DNA of 64,000 bases from Rhynchosporium graminicola (GCA_900074885.1 FJUW01000018.1:565748-629747), one strand, 5' to 3'; shown: positions 35,691-49,606, counted from the stretch's first letter. Program-made: numbers and translations. The notes: generated by a model from the sequence alone, not told the origin.

Positions 35691-37595
35691 AGGTGTTTTA
35701 ACTACAATGCATGTCGGAGGGAACCTTGAGGTTCGCGATTATTTGAGATAGGAAGATGGTTATATGAAGTGACAGTTTGATAAATTAGATGGGAAGAAGA
35801 GGGGAATTATAGCGTTAAATGCACTTCTAGACGCCATCGAAAGTCTCCAATTCGGACCCCAACATACTTGTGCTACTCTGAAATCTCCGTCATGCTCCAG
35901 CCAGTCAAGACTTTCCCTTCTTATCGTATGAGACTTTGCTTTCCCGTGGAGTCTTATGATTATCCCTTGGATCTTGCGCAAGGGTCTGATTGACGGCCTG
36001 ACACGAGATTGCATGGAGAGTACAGCATTTCTGAGGAGTAGTGGCCAGTAACGATAGCATCCCGCAGCCATTTTATGCTATTTATTTAAGCGACGCAGCG
36101 ACTTACTATTTGAAGCCATCTGTCCGAGGCTGAAAAGGCTGAATTGATAGAGCTCCGCAGCATCAGCCCACGGCAAGATACATCCTGCACGAAAACTATT
36201 TTGAGGGCATTTGTCGAGGCAGATATGGTGGTTGTCTCCGATTTTGGTTTTCGAGGTGCTGGTTTGATATATTATTGGCTGATTGACCGACGTGTGTACA
36301 AAAATTTCGCGCAAGGCTAGCCATGAAGAGCCTCATAGGTTACTGTGACATGAGATATGCCCAGGAGCGAAGCCCTGAAGGCAAAATGACCTGAAAAGTC
36401 TGAACTGATCAACTCCGTGAAAGCTTAGAAAGTGCAAAATAACGTACTGCGAGAGGAATGAATGCTTGAAGATTACAATCAAATCATTGCTTGCTGTTTC
36501 TAATTCTGCCAGCAGCCAAGAACTTTATTATTGCGAGGACCTAAAAGTCTTCCAGATTTCACCTAGACTGTTAGTAAGCCCGAATATCTTCTGTTACAAG
36601 CAAATTTGTCATTTTCTGGCCAAGTAGTCTTCCAAAGCTTATCTACGTTCCAATATTCGTCTAGGGCTTATAAACTCCACACATCAAGCACTGAGTTGCC
36701 TGTCAAAAGGATAGAGTCCTGTTCCAGAGAATGTGCTTCTCACTCATAGATTAATTTCGAGTCTCTGGCTGCGTTGTGTGCTTATTCCTCCGTTCCGCCT
36801 ACTTTGAATCAATGCAGCAAAAAGAGATCACATCTATAAAATAGCAAAAGCCTCTGTATCTTTTGTTTAAAGATAGTTGAGTACCATTTTGAGTGCCCCA
36901 TTGAAAGGTTGGAATGTTTACAATGCCAGTTAAGCGAAATATTTCATCTCCACCGGCAACGACGACCTCGTAAGTACTCTGGGATCTATTGAATCACTGA
37001 TTCAATGAGTGATATGTTTAGAGTACCTCCTCCCTGCCTCCGAGTTCGACGATAAAATTCGATAACTTCAATATCCTGAAATTAAGTCCTCGTATCACAA
37101 GAGGATTTCTTGAAGCCCGAGCTGTTCTACTACACTCTTCAAACTAAAAAAGTCTAGGAAGATATTGAAATGGGGATTGCGAGGCTGTGATGAGCAAAAA
37201 TCTCAAAGCCATTCAGCTTGTCTTTTGGTAGTCATTCTCCACGCTTCAGCCCTTTGTAACGCCTCTATCATTCTCCAAAGCACGTCAACTCGGTGTGCCA
37301 AGAGTTGATCGAGTAGCCAAACAATACCGATTTCAGTCTTCATGAGTACGTTAGCCTCACACGCTGCGAGATTCTTACTCAAGATCGACAAGAAGTTCAG
37401 ATAGAATTGTTGTTTTGATTTCAACACGTGATCGGGTGAAACCGTCATCCGAACCAGGATTAGCTCAACCGCTCACCATGCTTAGCTCAAAATTTCCTGT
37501 AGCGTCCACTCCGGCTTCTCCCTCTCTCTATACATCCTTCCGACTTCCTTACATCCACGATTTCTGATCTCTGCAATCGATTACATATTTACAAA
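35691..37595. other. Intergenic region with weak coding fragments
   Basis: Possible former 5' exons of the GPI-protein gene lie at 36,240-36,080 (CLDKCPQNSFRAGC) and 36,040-35,920 (QKCCTLHAISCQAVNQ), minus strand. An 81-codon minus-strand ORF at 37203-37448 looks protein-like (LLDQLLAHRVDVLWRMIEAL) but has no family and no ATG. The last 150 bp, with a C/T-rich tract near 37,510-37,570, fit the malate dehydrogenase promoter. Confidence 0.35.
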
Positions 37596-39025
37596 ATGTT
37601 CGCAGCACGAAGGGTATTATCGGGCGCTGCCCAGAGACGAGCATTCTCCGCAACTGCCAGAGACGTGAGTTCAACCAATTTATTGACTCCGAACTATCTC
37701 CAGAATATTGGCCGAGATTGAGAAACATCAATTGCTTGTCGCAGATGAGGATGCTTTTGCGAGAGGAAGGAACAACATTGATCAATCGAAGTCACCCATT
37801 GTTGCAATGAGATTACGGAAGAAAGCAGCTCGTTGAATGCTTCTGACTGAGGTCAACGGAACTGGACATGGATCCTTGTTTTGGTTGGGCAATTGCTAAC
37901 GTCTGCTCTCTACAGTTGTCTAAAGTCACAGTTCTCGGTGCTGCTGGTGGAATTGGACAGCCCCTTTCCCTTCTCTTGAAGCTCAACCCCCGCGTTACAG
38001 ACCTCGCTCTCTACGATATCCGTCTCGCCCCAGGTACGTCGAATATACAATAGGAATATGGTGGCTCTTGGCTAGATGATTGCCGTCGTATGGAACAAAA
38101 TTATAGCATGCACAGACTGACGCGAAACAGGTGTTGCCGCTGATATCAGCCACATCAACACCAAGAGCAAGGTTACCGGATATGATGCAGGACCAAGCGG
38201 ACTCGCAGCAGCCCTCAAGGGTGCTGAGATCGTTCTGATCCCAGCGGGTGTTCCCCGTAAGCCCGGCATGACCCGTGATGATTTGTTCAACACCAATGCC
38301 TCGATTGTCCGTGATCTCGCAAAGGCCGTTGCCGAGTCTGCCCCAGAGGCCAACATATTGGTCATCTCCAACCCAGTCAACAGCACCGTTCCCATCGTTG
38401 CTGAGATCTTTAAGGCCCGAGGAGTCTACAACCCCAAGCGTCTGTTCGGTGTTACCACCCTTGACGTTGTCCGCGCTTCCCGATTCGTTTCCGAGATCAA
38501 GTCGACAGACCCGGCTGATGAGAACATTACCGTTGTTGGAGGTCACTCTGGTGTTACCATTGTTCCGTTATTCTCGCAATCCAAGCACACCGATCTTGTC
38601 GGTGATGCTGCCCTCCTGAACCGTGTCCAATTCGGTGGTGATGAGGTCGTCAAGGCCAAGGATGGTGCCGGATCTGCTACCCTCTCCATGGCTATGGCCG
38701 GTGCCCGTTTCGCCGAGAGCTTGTTGAAGGCTGCTCAGGGTGAGAAGAATGTTGTCGAGCCAACATTCGTCGACAGCCCGTTGTACAAGGACCAAGGTGT
38801 TGATTTCTTCGCCAGCAAGGTTACCTTGGGACCCAGCGGTGTTCAGGAAATTCACGAGGTCGGAAAGCTTACTGGTGAGGAGCAGAAGCTTTTGGATGCC
38901 TGCTTGGCAGACTTGAAGAAGGTAAGCCCAATCTCGATTCCTAGACTGCATAGCAAATCCTAACTCGACCTTCTTAGAACATCCAGAAGGGTGTCGCATT
39001 CGTCGAGGCCAACCCAGGAAAGTAA
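37596..39025 (+). CDS. MDH1: Malate dehydrogenase, mitochondrial
   Basis: Four exons: 37596-37664, 37916-38033, 38131-38921 and 38978-39025. Introns are 251, 97 and 56 nt with canonical ends and CTAAC branch sites; 341 aa, the normal size. The first exon encodes a short Arg/Ala/Ser-rich presequence ([20 protein letters not shown]), a mitochondrial import signal, ended by an intron that separates it from the enzyme. The enzyme shows the NAD loop [17 protein letters not shown], the substrate Arg pair region [27 protein letters not shown] and the active His in [13 protein letters not shown]. It interconverts malate and oxaloacetate with NAD in the citric acid cycle and the malate-aspartate shuttle. 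Codon use is C-ending and biased, as expected for high expression. The symbol follows yeast naming for the mitochondrial enzyme. Confidence 0.95.
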
Positions 39026-40335
39026 ATCTTCCATTTACACAAACTGTAGAAAATAAAAGTGGAACCAGGGCAGGCGTCTAGAATGAAAGGAAATTCAGAT
39101 GTTTGGGTTGCCTCCATATGACGCGAAATACCATCTAATCATCTTCGGAGTCTGCATTTCAAGCGTGTAGATTCAGGAACACCAATACCTTTTGTACTAT
39201 CAAACCTCATTATCTCTTCGTTTATGACTTAAGACTCTCTACTCTGTTCGAAAGATCTGATTTCCAATTTTGTGTGCCTTACCTTCTTGGGCCAGAGTCA
39301 TTCCTCTCATTGGCACTGTTTTAGTAGATATGATCATGATCTTAAGTGATTCCGATGTTTGTCGCTCGGATTCCAAACCTGTTGCCTTTTGCCTCCACGG
39401 ATCAGTCTGTCGACTCCAGGCAGACTCAAACCATCCCCTGTGTAGTGATGTACTAATTGTCTGGTGACTATACGTTGCTTAAGTCATCTTCCTTGCCGCC
39501 AAGTACAATTCTTGCGTAATTTTGCCACCCCAATATCTTTGCAATCGGAAGTATAATAAGTGTTGCTGACCATCGACTTGCTGGTCTTTGACTCGCGTCC
39601 TATTGAAGGTCGCTAGATGCTTGATAGACAAGACTTGGAGAAACGAACCATAAGACGGCAGATATTTTGTAGAGTGTGGTCTGTACGAGAATACAAAGCC
39701 TACCAAGGCTATGAACCTAGGACTTACGGGTGAGGAGTGAGTTCTTTCTCATCTTCGAAAGGTAACCGGAGTGATAAGAGAGAGTATGCAGGCGCGAAAG
39801 GTTGGAATAACAGAGTCTGCTTTTTTAATGTAAATTGATCTGGGGCTCGTCGTCTTTAGGCAAGGTTTTCATGTTAATTTGTGGTTTGCGTGCTGCGATT
39901 AAAATGCTCGTAATACATGAAATGATATTGGAACACCCGACGTTCAGAGTTTTAGTATTCTGGAAACATTATGTAGGAAAGGAGTGAAAGTAGGGATGTA
40001 GACAATCTAATTGACTTCAAATTCTATTATGTATGATGTGATCCCCGATGCTCAAATAACTCTATCAAAGGAGCAATCCAGTACTCACGAGATGAGTAAA
40101 GACGTGCTCAGATGGCACTATAGAAGCCCACTTGTCACGTTGCTCGACTAATAGATTCTATTCGGAATTATGAAGCCTCAAATAGGGATAGAATCAACAT
40201 TACCACGTGACAAGCGCGAGCGCGTAAATGTTCCACTGTAATGCACTTCTTGGTCCAAAGGTCCAGATGAACAATCTAATGCGCCTCACAAATAATTGAT
40301 GCTTCAAACCTTTCTCAATTACCCCACACCTCGCC
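39026..40335. other. Intergenic region
   Basis: No supported gene. Short ORFs at 39270-39467 (plus) and 39479-39706 (minus) have no motifs. The first part should contain the 3' untranslated region of malate dehydrogenase. Confidence 0.45.
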
Positions 40336-42907
40336 ATGTATGCAGCTGCCCGGCTAGTTGACTATCATGTATCCTACCGCGCTATGGCAGTGGAGAATGT
40401 ACGTCTGATTATCATCTCCGTAAGCTTTACTGACTCCTTTCATAGAGTGACTTGTGTAACGCGACAATGTGGTAGAAGAAGTCAAGGCTGGCCATCGCTC
40501 ATGGCGATGAACAGCTCATACCATGATTCCACATGTCAGCCTTCCCCAATTGTGCATGGCCAAAACGTCAAATGTTCGTACAACTTCCCCACCTGGGCTC
40601 GTGGTTTCACTTCAACGGCCACTTATGGTATCGCTGAATACAAGAGGATGAAATCCAAAGAGGAAAAGGCGCGAGAAAAATCTACGAGGGAGCCAGGAGC
40701 ATCAATACCGACGAAAGATCCACGTCTCATCGGCCCAGACTCTACGTTTCAAGAAATTGTGGTCGCGGAAAGTCTCTTGACAAATGACTACTGGGATTCG
40801 GTTCGTGCGGAAAACAGCAGGGTATATTTCTCGACTCGGGAATTGGAAGGCGCGAATGTCACCGAATTTAACAATTTGGAAACACGAAAACGTAGCTTGA
40901 GCCGTAAACATGGCTCTCCCTTGAATGTAAGTACAGATTACCACCTAAATTCTGCAAAACTACACGATTTTCACGTAAAGACATAATCTGAGGTCCGTGC
41001 AAGGACTGAGGATCTTAGCATAAAAAATAAATACAAGCAAGACTAACTTCCATGAAGTGGGCAGCCAGGGCCAAATTTGCAGCAACTCGGCAGAAGCTCG
41101 TCGAATGGGAAGAAAATTGCTGTGCACATCTTGCGAAAGACTTTGAAGCCATCATCAGAATTCGAGCAAAGATTGCCCGCTTGTCGGGAGTGAAGAACTA
41201 CATGGAGCTGAAACAACGTGCTAAAATGCTCAATGCGAATTCGGCGGACGCTTTTCTTACGAGTATTCAACACGAGATCGCCCCGTTCGTGAAGAGTCAG
41301 CGTGAGGAAATGCTCAAGATGAAGTTGAGAGATGATGGCTGCTTTAATTTGGGAGACGCCATACATTGTTCAACGCGTGTACTTGCTGAAAGGGACTTGA
41401 GCTCTGGAAACCGCCCCAACTTTTACCAGTACTTTCCAACGTGGACGACAAGTCGGAGACTGCTCGCTACCATGGGCAAGGTTTTCGGCATTGAATTTAT
41501 CGAGATATCACCGGAACAGCCAGCTTATGAAAATGTTCTCAGAGGATATAAGGAAACCCCTTGGGCATCACCAACACAGGATCAGGACAAGGCAAAGCGC
41601 CCCCTCCTTTTTGCAGCTCGAAACACGAGAGACGTGCCAAAGCCAGGGGCAGATCTCGGATATTTAGTTTTGGATCTTATACATTCAGCTGGGAAAGGGC
41701 GGAGCAGTCTCTGCATTCAATTCAACACTGTATGTTGTCTCCTCGAAATACGGCTCGCTGAATACGAGGACTAATGAAAATAGTATAGCAAAGATATGGA
41801 TGACAACGGAATGAGAATGGTGCTGCCTGAAATTAATGTAGCACTGGTTTCTAACATCAAGCCTGCATCGCCTACAGAGCCGTCCTTGCTCAGTCATCCA
41901 GACGTTCGGACTTTGGCTCATGAGCTGGGACATGGCATACATCGTCTTGTCCGGAAGAATTTGATCGGTTGCCCATGGGACTCTATCGAGATTCCCAGCT
42001 ACCTTCTAGAATATTGGGTTCTTGTTCCTGAGATATTGCAAAGACTTTCATCCCATTACATTTACGAGGACCCTAAGTATATGCTGCATTGGAGGAGGTC
42101 CAATCGTGATGCTCCTCTGCCCCCAGAACGAGCTCCCCTCGAAACTTTCGACTCCATCAAATTCATATCAAATCCTAGGAATACCCTTTATCAACTTCAA
42201 ATATTATTGTGGCAAGGAAAATTCGACGTTCAGGCTCACAGCTACACCTTAGAGCAAACAGAGACCATGAACCTTGGGCTTGATTGCCAGGAAATCTTAA
42301 GTGACTTAGGAATCTGTGGAGCGAATGAGGCATGGATGGCCAAGGGCATAAACAATGCCTACTTGGCTTGGAAATTTTTGGAGAGTTATAGTACGTCTTA
42401 CTACAGCTACCTTATGTGAGTCCCTTCCGGTATTTGGCGGCTGCTCTCGGGTTTCGAACGTCGAGGGCTGTACCATTAGCCTTCGCGTTGAACACAGCAC
42501 TATTTCAACTGAATCCTAGTCAGTGTCTGGCAAAGAAGCTGATAAGATCTAGTGCGGAGGTATATGCCAGGGACATCTACAACCACGCTTTCGCGAAAGA
42601 TCCGTTGAACGAGAAGCAAGGGCGAAGATTTCGGCAGATTGTCCTCGAGCATCGGGATGCTGTCTGGTCACCAAATGAGGAGTGGCAAATGCGCAATGAT
42701 CCATACAGATACCTCATACACGTTCTCAAACTTTGGGTGACCGGGCGTTCTGAGACCACGATGGGTGCGCTTGAGAAGTTCATGGGCAGACCACTGAGTG
42801 ACAAAGCGTTTGTCAAGGCACTAAGGGAAGGGTCCGAACAAGAGGACGAGCGCTCTTTGTCCAATAAATTTCGAGAAATATGGGCAAGGTTCCGGGCTAG
42901 AATCTAG
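40336..42907 (+). CDS. M3-family metallopeptidase (thimet oligopeptidase/saccharolysin-like)
   Basis: Exons 40336-40926, 41058-41729, 41784-42415 and 42553-42907, with introns of 131, 54 and 137 nt in consistent phase; about 749 aa. The zinc site HELGHGIH is encoded at 41919-41942, and the downstream SIEIPSYLLEYW holds the third ligand Glu, as in M3 peptidases. The C-terminal block (SAEVYARDIYNHAFAKDPL, LEKFMGRPL) and the middle block (ENCCAHLAKDFEAIIRIRAKIARLSG) also match the family. M3 enzymes cut short peptides in the cytosol or mitochondria. The region before YFSTRELEG is poorly conserved and Lys/Glu-rich, unlike the usual helical N-domain, and the ATG at 40336 is uncertain; an extra small intron there (GTACGT at about 40,400) is possible but breaks the frame. 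Probably a divergent paralog, not the main housekeeping copy. Confidence 0.75.
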
Positions 42908-44740
42908 ACCTAGTACAAAAGAATCGACCTTCGGTAGTAATAGTATTTCTGGGTGTATACGTTTCGCGACAAGAAACGGGGAAACCGATTCCTGCTGAGC
43001 TTCCGCTACCGTGTTCTCGGTTCGAATACTTTCGACCATTCCCCTTTGTGCAATTTCTCCAATCTCAACCTAATTTCTCATGTGTTTTGATGTGCTTGCT
43101 AGCACGCGGAAATGTGTTGCTTTTGTCCGCCCTCCTGGGCCAGTACTATGTCCAAATTCATGCTTCTCGCCCAATCGTCGCCATAGCTCTGGCTGCCTAG
43201 GTCAAGAGACATGATTCGTCTGCCAATTATAATCTTGCAGTAAAACATCTCTTTGCTGCGCGATAATCAAGTAGAGCCCGCCTTCAGAGCCCCTTTTCTT
43301 AGCACAAGCCTGATCTTCTCCGCATTTCGAGAGAAGCTTTAAGGTCCCTGAGAGCACTTCTGACTTTGGGATCATACAGCAGGCAACCTCTGCTGCAAAG
43401 ACCAAACTTGTTTCCAGGGCGGACACATGTGTCTCATTCGTCTAGGAGTTCGCAAGCTGTGTGGTTGAGGACTAGTAGGCTCCGCAATATGCTAAATATG
43501 AAAGAAAAAGGTCTTTGAATGATGTTGTCAGCGTTGATAGCTGGTCGCTGCTCACTCCGCAAGGAAACGTTCTTTGCGCGTCCAATCAGCTGCTGAGCTG
43601 TCCTCTATCCGGAGAACTTCGCGCTCCTGAACATCAAGCGCAGCGAGGATACTTCGCTCGCGTCGTGAGCTTGGTCGAAGTTCTCATCGGACCGGGGTAT
43701 GAAGACTGGGGAGAGCCATCATCGTTTGGAAATTCTGTCGTGCAATGCGCAACAGAAGGGTGAGCGCTGGTGCTGTTGATGGGGGAGGTCTCCAGCGACT
43801 TGGAACAACCGTGCGCTGGTTGCTGTTCTGACATACGGAAGTCGTATGGTATGCAGTATTTGTTCGTAATTACGTGCTGGAGATTATTTGGAAAGGATGA
43901 CGCAGTCTAGAGGAGCTGAGGTAAATTTCAACGCTAGCCCTAGGCGGCACTTCGTAAACACACGAGACTTCGCGGTCTCATACCTAGGGGCTCATTTCAA
44001 GATACTAACAATTACCGTCTATGAAACTGGGATTTGGAAATGCAAAGCCACGGGATTATTCTGCTGTTAAAATAGAGAGAGCATTCGCAGGGTTCGGTCG
44101 ATCGCGGAGATCATCATAGAAGGCTTGGTGGAGGCGCATGATGTAGAGGGTGGTATTGGCAACAGAATCACTCGTTCATGAATGATGCAAAGTCTGACTG
44201 GAAGGAAAACAAGACACTCAGTAGTCGAGTCCGGATGCATGACAAAAGACGAGAAGAGTGCAAGGGAAAAAAGATTTGCACTGCATCCTCATTTGGCAAA
44301 GTATCCACTATGGGCACTGTCATTCCATGTCACAGACCAGCATTCAAATATCCAAGAATCAAAATCAACGAATGTTCGCTATTCAGCATCTTAACCTAAA
44401 TTACAGCGCCATTTGTCACAACAGAAGATGAGTAGCAAAAAAAGGAGTCAAACAACACCAAGCAAAAGAATTGGCAGAAAATAATTCCATGCTCGCTCGC
44501 TCCCTCGCTGTAGGCAATTCATTCCATCATTTGTTAACTTCCATCCAAAACTGAGAAATTATGTGCTGTTTTCATATCATACGTGTCGTGCTGTCGTATC
44601 AAAAGGTATCCGTATATTCCATCAATTTGCGCCATAAAAGAGAAGAGGATCGCTTAAAGTGAGAGGAGATTATCATAGAGAGGAAAAGCAAAAGAAGGTG
44701 GAGGCAGCAGTTTTGCTGCTGACGCATGTGGTATGGTGGC
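42908..44740. other. Intergenic region
   Basis: No gene is recognised. Short ORFs at 43202-43426 (minus) and 43515-43763 (plus) lack motifs. The stretch 44,400-44,740 is A-rich and should be the 3' untranslated region of the AAA ATPase gene. Confidence 0.45.
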
Positions 44741-47700
44741 CTAGTGGTAGCTGCGCATGGCATCCTCGAATCCTGTGCCGCCCTTCAAGTCGCGGTCGAA
44801 AGCGTTCGAGACGTCGAGTACGCGCTTTATGTGCTCCATGCTCAGAGGCTCGCCCTTGTTAACTGCCAAAGCTTGAGCGGTGCGGATTGTATTCTTGATC
44901 TGCGCCATTTATTAGCATACAATCACAATCATCGAGTGTGCATTACATACCTGGCGACCGTTGAGGTTATTTCTAGCAAGAGAGTTGTAGTCCTCCTCAT
45001 CGAAAGGCATAGTGTCAACACCCTCAAGAACTCTCACACGTTCGATGAACATCTTGAACACGCTCTTTTTGGCCTTAGTGCTCAACTCGCCATATCGAAG
45101 AGCGATATGGATTCTCGATTGAAATGCATCGTCGAATGTCTCAACACGGTTCGTAGTCAAGAAGAGAATACCCTGGAAGTATTCCAAGAGACGGAGGAAG
45201 ATGGATACAAGTGCATTTCTGTGGATGTCCTGAATAGTACGCTTCTCGAGGAACACATCGGCCTCGTCCAAGAGTAGGACAGCACCCCACGCGTGAGCGA
45301 TGTCAAGAATCTTCTGCAGCTCGCCCTCGAGAGTTCTTGGATCGGTACCAAGCTCTCCTGCCGAGACCATGTAGAGTGGACATTTGAGTAGCTCGGAGAT
45401 ACCTTCAGCCGTCAAGGTCTTCCCGGTACCTGGAGGCCCGTGGAGAACAGCTACCAGTCCCTTGCCCTTGCCTTGAATCACATCGTCAATGCTCTCTGCT
45501 GGATGGTACTTGTGGGACTCGACCAAAGCCTTGACGATGGCTTTCGTGTTGTCTTCAAGAACCAAGGAATCATAAGCACCTTCATTCCATACAATCTCCT
45601 TGACACCAGAGACTGTGAATTCAAGCCACAGCTTCTCGGCAAAGGCGAAGCCAAGAACGACGGGAGAAGCAATCAGATACTCCTCGTCAGTGAAAACTGG
45701 GAGGGCCTTCTTGTCTTCTTCGATAGCTGCAGTCGCGGTGGTCTTGGTGATCATCTTGCTTGGGACTTCCTCGAGCTTCTCGACCGCAATCTCCTGACCA
45801 TCAGCATCGACTGGAACCTCGACGAGACGAGGCTCATTCTTATCATCCAAAACAACCTTTAGCTTCATCTTAGGTTCATCGTCATCCTCCTTCTCGCGTC
45901 GCGATTCGAATTGATGAATCTGCTCATCCTCAGAGCTACTTGAGTGATGTTAGCATGTGTTAGCACGCTAAGTGAAGGGACTTACTGTCCACCACAACAT
46001 CCCTCAGAGTCAGAATCGTCGGAGTCGGAATCTAAAAGGTCGGGATCCTTTGGCTTGACGGTGCTGACGTTGTAATTAGGCAAGATACGGCGATGAATTG
46101 CGGGATCAATCATAATTCTGCCATTGATATTGACTTTGATGACTTGTCGCTTCTTCTTGACGTAAGCCATTCCCTCATGGCTCTTGTAGTTGACGCCTTG
46201 GAGAGAGACAAATTTCTTGCCACGGGCAATGAGTTCAGCTCGAAGCTTCTCCTCGTTCTTGTGGTACTTTAGCGGGTAGCAGTTGAGACTGGTGATCTTT
46301 CGTGCTCCCTTGAAAGCTGGAACTTCGGATTCCATGGAGCCTGGTCTTTGTCAGTACCGCACATCATTCGACTGGGATGCACTTACCCATGCCCCATGTC
46401 TTGCCATCGTACTCTAAATACTTTCCCTCGATACTATACCACTCGCCCTTCATAAAACTCGCCTCCTTCTCAGCGAGCTCGATCTTGAATGCACGAGGCT
46501 CGTCGACAGAGCCATAAGTTGTGGTGTATGCTAGAGTGTTCGGCTTGTACAAGGCCCAGAGGTATTGGAAGGAGATCAGGCCAGACTCCAACATCGGATA
46601 CAACGTCTTCATAGTTTCGGCATAATCCTTGTCGAGGTATTTGAGTAGGACTCTGAGGTGCTTTCGTTTGGTCGCATTGCGCTTGATAGCTTTCTTCTTG
46701 CCTTTCTTAACCGTAACCTTCTTATTCTTGAGCTCCTTGGAGAGTGTGCGGAGGTCCTCGAGGTACAGGAAGAGAAGATTAGGATCCACACAAGGGGTTT
46801 CTTCAACGAGACTGACACCCTTGACACCATCCATGACTTCATTGAGGGCTTCCTTGATGAGCTTGCTCTTGATATCAACGACAGTGGTCTGGAAAAGTCA
46901 GCGTGTGTCATTGCTCGCAGTATTTCAAGAGCAACAATCATGAAGACGGGTTGCGCAGCTTACCTTATATTTCCCCTCCCAATCGAAAGTTCTGCGAACA
47001 TTGAAGAGATACTGATCATATTCCGAGCTCTCCTCGTCTTCCGCAGTATCGGTGAGCTTGTAATTATGGATGGTAGAGTCCCACAACTGATCAACTCTCT
47101 TGAACTCAAGCTTGCTACCTCTCTTTCCTTTCTTCCCTTTTGCTTTCTTCAACTTTCTGCCGGTAGGATCGAGTCCGAGAGCAGCAAGTTTCCGGGCATT
47201 TCTAGCAGCCGCCACTTTTTGGGCAGCAGCACTTCCCAAGACGTGCCGGGGCGGTCCACGCCTTGATCCCAATCCACCAAGGCCTTGAAGCACTTGCTGT
47301 TGCTGCATCTGAAGCATTTGCGCTTGGAGTGCAGCATTATTGACTTCCTCATCGTCCTCATCGTCTGCATCTTCTGTCTCAGGCTCACTTTCGCTCTCTG
47401 AATCCGAATCCGAATCGGAAGATATCTGCGGAAGTTAGTGACTATTTTGAACTCTATATAGCTTGACTTTACCTCTCTGCGCGATTTCTTTTTAGACTTT
47501 GACTTCGATTTACGCTTGTCCTTGGCTTTTTTCGCCTTCTTCTTTGCCCTACGCTTACGCTTCTCCTTCTCAGTCTCCGTCTCTGAATCATCTTCCGAGT
47601 CGCCCGATTCTGAGATGGATTCATCGGAGTCGGAGTCGCTCGAGCTATCATCCGAATCGCTCTCAACCTCTTTCTCCTTGGACTTTTTCGACTTTGACTG

Positions 47701-47877
47701 CCCATCTTTATCGGGTTCCTTGTGCTTCTTGCATTTCTTCGACTTGGTGGTTGACTTCTCTGGAGCTATAGGCGACTTGACTTCGACTTGTGTGCTCGAT
47801 ATTCCTTCTCCAGTGGCAGGAGCTCCACCTTCTCTCTCCACTGCCTGTTCGCTCTTGGATGTGCTTGGAATATCCAT
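44741..47877 (-). CDS. AAA ATPase, fungal type with charged N-terminal region
   Basis: Six exons: 47877-47473, 47425-46964, 46888-46387, 46340-45986, about 45935-44951 and 44899-44741; about 955 aa, all phases agree. Residues 40-170 are a run of Lys/Arg-rich and Ser/Asp/Glu-rich tracts, likely disordered and nuclear-type. A middle region (HNYKLTDTAEDEESSEYDQYLF, YLWALYKPNTLAYTTTYGS, YSIEGKYLEYDGKTWGMG) matches the domain that precedes the ATPase in a fungal AAA group (DUF7025-type, by memory). The AAA module has Walker A GPPGTGKT, Walker B LLLDEADVF, sensor LTTNRVETFDDAF and an Arg in QSRIH. Known role: ATP-driven remodelling; the target is unknown in this group. The intron 4 acceptor is ambiguous by 3 nt (CAAG or GTAG), changing one Ser. 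Confidence 0.85.
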
Positions 47878-49600
47878 GATAACGTTTGTATGTGTTTCTC
47901 GGGATTGTGGAGGAATAGATATGAAGTTCGGAATCTGCAGAGCTTCGAGAAATCTCTTGACTTGTTATATTGGTTTCTTGTTGCTGGCTTGATCGTGTTT
48001 GTGTTCGGAGCTGGGTATTTACTTCGGCCGTTACACTGCAGAGACCAGGATCAGCTTGGAGTTCTGTATCGGAGTGAATGATCCGACGTCGGAAGAGAAT
48101 GAGTTTGCTTGTGAAATATCACCAAGAAAGGATGTGACATTGGGGAAACTCAGAAAGCAGGCGGTGATAGTAGGCAGGCAGCCAGGCTTACCTCGAATAT
48201 TTGGTGTTGCTTCAGCTGCAGTTGGGATCAAATAGCATAAACACAGGAGTGAAGGAGACGAAGAAACGAGAGCAGATAAACGTCTTCTTAAAGATCCCGA
48301 TTACTGGGATCTCGGTGACACAACCTTTGTATTTGTGCCAACAATGTTGAGGCAAAATTGAGATGAAGCAACGCAGCTGCGGGCGCGAGGCGTACGAGCA
48401 GCCTGAGGAACTATCTATCTTATCGCGATTGGAAGGCTGGACTAGCGTCTTGGTAAGGGTTATCATCCAAGCCCAATCAATACCAACAAGGCTGAGTTGT
48501 GGATCGACCTGAGAGACGGATCGTGAAGCTCGAAATGCCTAATCAAAGCTATTATATTTGAAAGAAACTCCTTGCTAGAATCGGCGATACTCAGGTCTAC
48601 TTCCGTAGATTAGTTTCTGCCTCCGGTAGTTGACTCACGCCGAGTAGAGGCCCTCAAATATGTTGGTGCTTGGACAGGCAACCACGAGGCTGAGGTGCAG
48701 AGCAAGATGCAAGATCCCAGTGCTCGGTGGGTACCTGATTGTGGCAGAATTGTGGCCATAGCTCTTTTAGACTTTACTGAGGCTGTCATACGGAGTGTCC
48801 TATGAAATCGGACGACGCGATCGATGTCGATATTACATTCCTCCATTGTATCATTGTGGCCAACGGAACTCCAGCTTTGACAGAGAAGCAAGAAATGACC
48901 AAAGGCGGCAACCAAAGCATGCAAATATATTATGAATGTCCATTTTCTTCTTGAAAATTTGCCTTATCGAAAAGGATGCTACAGCGAATTGGAAAAATAA
49001 TTATTAATGAGATGGATGTGAACTCTGCCCGTCAGGAACAAAATCGTGTCTAGGTGTGATACCACAATCTTTGCCCGGTCCAGCAGCGCTTGGAACTCGT
49101 TTCAAACCATTTGGCGAAGCATTCTTCGTACCCGTAACCACTTGATGCTAATAACCTTGTATGGCAGATAAGCGCCGGAATGCCTCACCGAGAATCCTTT
49201 ACAGACACTATAATGGATGAAGTGGAGCTCAATCCGTTAAAGTCCGGGGGCGCGGCGCTCCCGTGCCTGCATAGGGTTTCGCTTAAGCTCCAGCTGGTCA
49301 AAACAAACACCAAGCTTGAATGGATTACAAAAACAAGCTTCGCAATGTTAGGCTTGCCTGCGCTGGAGGCTTGCTTGGGCAAGCATTGAGTTTGCAACCA
49401 AGCAACTGACTTGTTCTTGTTCCTCACGTTTTGTAGGGTGGGAAGAAAGGAAACTTGCATGTTCAAACGAAGCCAAATCAAAATTAAACCCAAGTGGATG
49501 TCTGTCCAAATACTTATCTTCTTGAATTATTCCTAGTTTTCAAGATATTATTTGCGGAATGGTCTGTAGGCAAACTAGTGAGGTTTTACTAGAGCTAAGT
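47878..49600. other. Intergenic region upstream of the AAA ATPase
   Basis: No gene is supported. The first ~300 bp should be the ATPase promoter. Minus-strand ORFs at 48610-48924 and 49185-49493 have no motif, and plus-strand ORFs here are shadows or random. Confidence 0.4.
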
Positions 49601-49606
49601 TTACAT

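Noticed and set aside
37203..37448. 81-codon minus-strand ORF before malate dehydrogenase
   Set aside because: Plausible helical composition, but no ATG, no upstream exon and no family; noted only in the intergenic entry.
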